64,000 nt of DNA, from the NCBI RefSeq assembly GCF_029760895.1, contig NZ_CP121679.1:4322001-4386000 (forward strand), read 5' to 3'. Under the pieces are notes generated by a model. It saw only the letters and a list, made by a program, of their open reading frames with translations. It made no database searches and had not been told where the DNA came from. Made by a program: the position numbers and the translations under genes. This DNA comes from Ancylobacter sp. WKF20 (lineage in GTDB: Bacteria; Pseudomonadota; Alphaproteobacteria; Rhizobiales; Xanthobacteraceae). This document shows positions 59,862-64,000 of this stretch, in pieces (position 1 is the stretch's first letter; every line of letters starts with the position of its first letter).

Positions 59862-60620
59862 TCATTGCCCGCTGTGCCTACGCACTGCTGTATCCGCGTC
59901 AGATGCGTCACTGATATTGACCAGTTCGGCAAGCTTGGCCGCGACCTCTGCCATCGTGTCCTCTGTCGTACTAAGCCCGCTGCGCGAGCCGAGTAAGGGG
60001 CTTTCCTCGCGGAGGGCCTCGAAGGTTGTGCCGTGAACAATGGGGACGAGCTGATCACGCGCCAGAAGTGCCGACAGCTCCTTGTCTGCGATGCTTTCCC
60101 CTTTTATGCGGCGCAGAAAGTTGGAAGTAACTAGTACGATGCCAACCCTCGATTTTGCCAATCCCTTGTCTATCTCTCGAAGCAAGGATGTGCCCAATTG
60201 CACATCTTTTTCACTGAACCAGACGGAAACGCCACGTAGCTCGAGTTGATCATGCAATTCCTTTGCTGGTCCAAATCGGTCATCCCATGCATGGCAAAGG
60301 AAGAAGTCTCGAAGATCAGGTACTGTTGCTCGACTCTCAACATTACGTCGGACGGGTTCCAGAGCCCTAACTTCCGCAGGCGTATAATATACCCCCGAAC
60401 TCGCCCTAGCCCACCTCGGACGGGAACTGCGCGCTGAACCGCCTCCACTAATCCGACCACTTCCGTTGCTGGATGACGATCCATACGATGAGTAAGAAGG
60501 TGAACTGTAAGCATAGCTGCCGTAACTGCCGCGGCCCCATCCTCCACCTCGACATGCAGGGCACTTCGATGCTGCGTATGACGAGCTATGGCCTCTTACT
60601 GGTGCGGTGCATCTAGCCAT
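59862..60620 (-). CDS. TIR-domain protein with N-terminal Cys cluster
   Basis: A 252-residue protein. Residues 1-24 hold a C-x15-C-x2-C pattern with a His (MARCTAPVRGHSSSYAASKC, then PAC), a possible small zinc knuckle. A Ser/Gly/Tyr-rich low-complexity linker spans about residues 25-70. A TIR domain starts at about 105 (DLRDFFLCHAWDDRFGPAKE) and contains LRGVSVWFSEKDVQLG with the candidate catalytic Glu, followed by IDKGLAKSRVGIVLVTSNFL. Codon use and base composition are clearly more AT-rich than neighbours, so it is probably acquired. TIR domains of bacteria often cleave NAD in defence; activity here is inferred. Confidence 0.82.
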   Translation of the reverse strand: MARCTAPVRGHSSSYAASKCPACRGGGWGRGSYGSYAYSSPSYSSYGSSSSNGSGRISGGGSARSSRPRWARASSGVYYTPAEVRALEPVRRNVESRATVPDLRDFFLCHAWDDRFGPAKELHDQLELRGVSVWFSEKDVQLGTSLLREIDKGLAKSRVGIVLVTSNFLRRIKGESIADKELSALLARDQLVPIVHGTTFEALREESPLLGSRSGLSTTEDTMAEVAAKLAELVNISDASDADTAVRRHSGQ

Positions 60621-60851
60621 CTTTGGATTTCACCTCTGTAAGGTCGATTCCTTGAATTATAGCGCTTACTAGAGAATCTGCGTGCAGTATTTTGAAATTC
60701 ACGCGATTTTTGAACTGATAGATGGCGTGAGCGCAAAATTGCGGCGGCCATTTGCTGGAGCGCGCTATGTTATTGATCGCTAACGATCACAACGGAACCA
60801 GATCTCGATCTGCTATCGTGCCCCGCGGAAGCAAAAGTTAATTCGGCGCCC

Positions 60852-63800
60852 CTACTCCGCCGCCGCGCGCGTGGCGCGCCATTGGGCGAGGAGGGCGCGC
60901 AGGGCGGCGGGGCGGACGGGCTTGTTCAGCACCTCCATCTCGGTCTCGCGCGCGGTGTCGCGCACCTTCTTCGAGCGGTCGGCGGTGATGAGCACGGCGG
61001 GCAGGCCCTGATCGAGCTTCCAGCGTAGCTGCTTGGTGGCCTCGATGCCGTCGCCCTCGTCGAGATGGTAGTCGACCAGCAGCACGTCCGGCGCGATCTT
61101 CAGCTCGCGCAGCGTCGCCAGCGCCTCGGTGACGTCGGCCGCCTTCACCACGCGGCAGCCCCAGCCGGAGAGCAGCGTTTCCATGCCGTCGAGGATCGCC
61201 GGCTCATTGTCGATGCACAGCACGGTCAGCGCCTCCAGCGTCGCGGCGGGGGCGGTGCGGGGCAGGGAGCGCGGCGCCTCGGCGGGAATGGGCGGGGCCG
61301 AGGGCACCTCCACCGCGAAGGCGCTGCCGCGGCCGGGCGTCGAGGCCAGCGTGATCGGGTGGTCGAGCACGCGAGCGATGCGCTCGACGATGGACAGGCC
61401 CAGCCCCAGCCCGCGCGCGGCCTTCGCGCCCTGGTCGAGCCGCTGGAACTCCTGGAAAATCACCTTCTGCTTGGCGGCGGGAATGCCGAGCCCGCTGTCC
61501 AGCACCTGGATGCGCAGCCGCCCGCGCCGGTGGCGCACGCCGATCAGCACCCGCCCGCGCGGGGTGTATTTGATCGCGTTGGAGACGAGGTTCTGCAGCA
61601 GGCGCCGCAGCAGCCGGCGGTCCGAGCGCACCGCCGCCGAGCTGGTGACGAAGGTGAGGCGCAGCCCCTTCTCCTTCGCCAGCGGGGCGAATTCCAGTTC
61701 GAGCTGGCGGAAGATGTCGTCGAGCCGGAAGGCGCCGACCTCGGGCTTCAGCGCCCCGGCATCGAGGCGGGAAATGTCGAGCAGCGCGCCGAGGATCTCC
61801 TCCACCGCCTCGAGCGAGGCGTCGACATTGCGGGCGAGGCGGGAATCCTCGCCCGCCTGCGCCTGCTCGACGAGGCTGGTGGCGTAGAGCCGGGCGGCGT
61901 TGAGCGGCTGGAGGATGTCGTGGCTGGCGGCGGCGAGGAAGCGGGTCTTGGAGATATTGGCCTCGTCGGCCTCGGATTTGGCCTGGGCGAGCTGGGTGTT
62001 GAGGTTTTCCAGCGCCTTGGTGCGCTCGCGCACGCGCCGCTCCAGCGTCTCGTTCGCCCGCTCCAGCGCCTCGGCGGCCTCGACGGTGGGGGTGATGTCG
62101 TTGAAGGTCACGACCACGCCGCCATCGGGCATGGTGTTGACGCGCACCTCCATCACCACGCCGCGCGGGGCGAGGCGCTCCTGGAAGGTGACGTTGCGCC
62201 GGGCGTAGCGGCCGAGCTTCTCGCGCACGATCTCCTCCACCGGCCCCGGCCCGAACACGCCGCTGGCGGCGTTGAAGCGGATCATCTCGTCCATGCCGAC
62301 GCCGATGCGCACGATCTCCGGCGGCAGATCCAGCATGTCGCCGAACTGCCGGTTCCAGCAGATGAGGCGCAGATCGCGGTCGAACACGGCGATGCCCTGG
62401 CGCACATGGTCGAGCGCGGTCTGCAGGATCTCGCGGTTGTACTGGATGGCGGCGGAGGCATCGTCGAGCAGCTTCAGCGCCGCCTTGGTGGAGACGGTGC
62501 GCTTCCTCAGCATCAGCGACAGCACGAGCCGCGAGGAGGCCGCGCCGATGGCCGAGGCGAGCAAATGCTCGGCATAGCGGATGAGCTGGAAATCCGCCTC
62601 GCGGTTCGGCTCCAGCGTCAGCCCGCGCATGGCCGAGACGCTCTCGAAGGAGGCGCGGGTGCGCTCCTCGCCGAGATAGCGCGCCACCGTGCCGATCAGC
62701 TCGCCCACCGTCACCGGCGAGCGCCAGAGCCGGAAGCTCGGCGCCGAGGGCGCGCGGTCCGCCTCGACGAAGACGCTGGCCTGCAGCCGCTCGATCGGCC
62801 GGGGCTGGCGCGCCAGCGAGCCGATGAAGAAGAAGATGACGTTGACCGTCAGGCTCCACATCACGCCATGGGCGAGCGGCCCGGCGTTGACGCCCAGCAG
62901 CGCCTGCGGGCGCAGCCAGCCGAGCCCGAACGGCCCCTCGGTCAGCAGCGCGCGGGTGAACAGGCCGGAATCGACCAGGCTCGGCAGCAGCAGCGTGTAG
63001 GCCCACAGCGCGATGCCGGCGGCGATGCCGGTGATGGCGCCGAGCGCCGTGCCGCGCCGCCAGATCAGCCCGAGCAGCAGCGCCGGGCCGAACTGCGCCA
63101 CCGCGGCGAAGGACAGCAGGCCGATCTGCGCGAGCTGCGCCTCGCCGGTCAGCCGGTAATAGAGATAGGCCAGCAGCAATATGGCGAAGATGGCGATGCG
63201 CCGCACGGTGAGCAGGCGCAGCCCCATATCGGTGAGCGCGCTGTCCTCGCCATAGGGGCGCGCCTCGCCGGGGCCCCCGCCGCGCCGCAGCAGTCCTGTC
63301 GCCTCCGCCCCGCGCCGCCCGCGCACGAGGAGCGGCATGAAGATGTCGTTGGACACCATCACCGCCAGCGCCACCGTCTCGACGATCACCATGGCGGTCG
63401 CCGCCGACAGCCCGCCGACAAAGGCCACCAGCGCCATCACCTTGGAGCCGGCCGAGAGCGGCAGCGTCAGCACATACATGTCGCCGTCGATGAAGCCGGG
63501 CGGGAAGGAGATCAGCCCGGCGACCGCGATGGGAATGACGAACAGGTTGATGAGCACGAGATAGAGCGGGAACAGCCACGCCGCCGTGCGGATCTCCGCT
63601 TCCGAGGTGTTCTCCACCACCGCGACATGGAACTGACGCGGCAGCAGCAGGATGGCGAGCGCCGAGAGCAGCGTCATCACCGCCCAGTTGCTGGCGGAAA
63701 ACCCTTCCGTCAGCACCGGCAGCACGCCCTTGTCGGCCGCCTGCGCGAACAGGTCGAACGGCCCGGAAAACATCACGAAGGTGACGAACAGCCCGACCGC

Positions 63801-64000
63801 GAGAAAGCTCACCAGCTTGACGATGGATTCCGTCGCCACCGCCAGCATCAGCCCTTCCTGATGCTCGGTCGCGTCGATATGGCGGGTGCCGAACAGCACG
63901 GCGAACACCGCCATGGCGACCGCGATCATCAGCGCGAGGTCGCCGACCAGCGGGTAATGCAGGCCGAGCCCGTCGAAATCGCCGAGCAGGGCGACGAGCG
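60852..64000 (-). CDS. Sodium/solute symporter-fused hybrid histidine kinase (CrbS-like), 5' end cut by window
   Basis: At least 1049 residues, open at the right edge (the codons from 63930 to 64000 continue in frame without a stop). Multi-TM SSSF symporter part, then a PAS domain (VFDRDLRLICWNRQFGDMLD), HisKA with SKTRFLAAASHDILQPLNAA, HATPase (LLQNLVSNAIKYTPRGRVLI, GLGLGLSIVERIARVL) and a C-terminal receiver (LCIDNEPAILDGMETLL, phospho-Asp in DVLLVDYHLDEGDGI). Such symporter-kinases (CrbS, NahK/ErcS type) sense carboxylates or related solutes. Confidence 0.92.
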   Translation of the reverse strand, partial: LVALLGDFDGLGLHYPLVGDLALMIAVAMAVFAVLFGTRHIDATEHQEGLMLAVATESIVKLVSFLAVGLFVTFVMFSGPFDLFAQAADKGVLPVLTEGFSASNWAVMTLLSALAILLLPRQFHVAVVENTSEAEIRTAAWLFPLYLVLINLFVIPIAVAGLISFPPGFIDGDMYVLTLPLSAGSKVMALVAFVGGLSAATAMVIVETVALAVMVSNDIFMPLLVRGRRGAEATGLLRRGGGPGEARPYGEDSALTDMGLRLLTVRRIAIFAILLLAYLYYRLTGEAQLAQIGLLSFAAVAQFGPALLLGLIWRRGTALGAITGIAAGIALWAYTLLLPSLVDSGLFTRALLTEGPFGLGWLRPQALLGVNAGPLAHGVMWSLTVNVIFFFIGSLARQPRPIERLQASVFVEADRAPSAPSFRLWRSPVTVGELIGTVARYLGEERTRASFESVSAMRGLTLEPNREADFQLIRYAEHLLASAIGAASSRLVLSLMLRKRTVSTKAALKLLDDASAAIQYNREILQTALDHVRQGIAVFDRDLRLICWNRQFGDMLDLPPEIVRIGVGMDEMIRFNAASGVFGPGPVEEIVREKLGRYARRNVTFQERLAPRGVVMEVRVNTMPDGGVVVTFNDITPTVEAAEALERANETLERRVRERTKALENLNTQLAQAKSEADEANISKTRFLAAASHDILQPLNAARLYATSLVEQAQAGEDSRLARNVDASLEAVEEILGALLDISRLDAGALKPEVGAFRLDDIFRQLELEFAPLAKEKGLRLTFVTSSAAVRSDRRLLRRLLQNLVSNAIKYTPRGRVLIGVRHRRGRLRIQVLDSGLGIPAAKQKVIFQEFQRLDQGAKAARGLGLGLSIVERIARVLDHPITLASTPGRGSAFAVEVPSAPPIPAEAPRSLPRTAPAATLEALTVLCIDNEPAILDGMETLLSGWGCRVVKAADVTEALATLRELKIAPDVLLVDYHLDEGDGIEATKQLRWKLDQGLPAVLITADRSKKVRDTARETEMEVLNKPVRPAALRALLAQWRATRAAAE

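Noticed and set aside
60779..60806. EcfG promoter (GGAAC) upstream of the symporter-kinase region
   Set aside because: Spacing to the nearest CGT is 18 and the final base differs; no gene start follows on that strand.

Overview
The window is chromosomal DNA of a GC-rich alphaproteobacterium. Three things point to this: a GcrA cell-cycle regulator with a cluster of GANTC (CcrM) sites in front of it, a complete PhyR-NepR-EcfG general stress locus, and a large PodJ-like SEL1 scaffold. The gene set and the dispersed palindromes suggest order Hyphomicrobiales, perhaps a Xanthobacteraceae-type genus (Ancylobacter, Starkeya or Xanthobacter); that narrower placement is inference. No tRNA, rRNA, CRISPR array, transposase or integrase was seen.

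Layout. 0-3.4 kb: argD-argF-hslO (arginine synthesis, Hsp33 cut by the left edge). 3.4-5.2 kb: two small secreted proteins and gcrA. 5.4-13.4 kb: YgjP-type metallopeptidase, class A PBP, amidohydrolase, AEC permease and glnD. 13.4-18.4 kb: a general-stress-response block (PRC-barrel protein, small membrane protein, HWE kinase, phyR, nepR-ecfG, DUF1328 protein). Several of its genes have clear EcfG promoters (GGAAC-N16/17-CGTT). 18.5-28.7 kb: LysR regulator, rmuC, def-fmt-GNAT, a quinone reductase/HxlR pair, 1-Cys peroxiredoxin, glycine-zipper lipoprotein, S24 repressor with a palindromic operator, pyrD, and an orphan methanol-type cytochrome c. 29.0-36.3 kb: the Lhr-Core DNA repair set (ligase and exonuclease on one strand, helicase and PdeM endonuclease on the other) with a TPR-methyltransferase in the gap. 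36.3-43.5 kb: PodJ-like scaffold, MerR regulator, small enzymes and yjbQ.

43.5-57.7 kb is the most unusual part. It is an accessory island with six different SAM methyltransferases, a GT4 and a GT2 glycosyltransferase, a flippase-like protein, an asparagine-synthetase-type amidotransferase, and two close paralogues of a GT-C-like membrane protein, one at each end. The island is bracketed by a 43-bp direct repeat (41 of 43 identical). The left copy is the real 3' end of yjbQ; the right copy is a yjbQ 3'-end remnant with its own stop codon. This looks like insertion at the 3' end of a protein-coding gene. The content suggests a multiply methylated, possibly amidated, surface glycan or glycolipid whose product I cannot name.

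57.8-64 kb: a CrbR-like response regulator, a GAF sensor kinase and a large symporter-histidine-kinase hybrid (CrbS-like, cut by the right edge). A low-GC TIR-domain gene with an N-terminal Cys cluster sits among them and is a candidate defence or NAD-cleaving protein.

Several intergenic gaps hold dispersed GC-rich palindromes (around 13.3, 19.5, 23.0, 32.8 and 49.1 kb).
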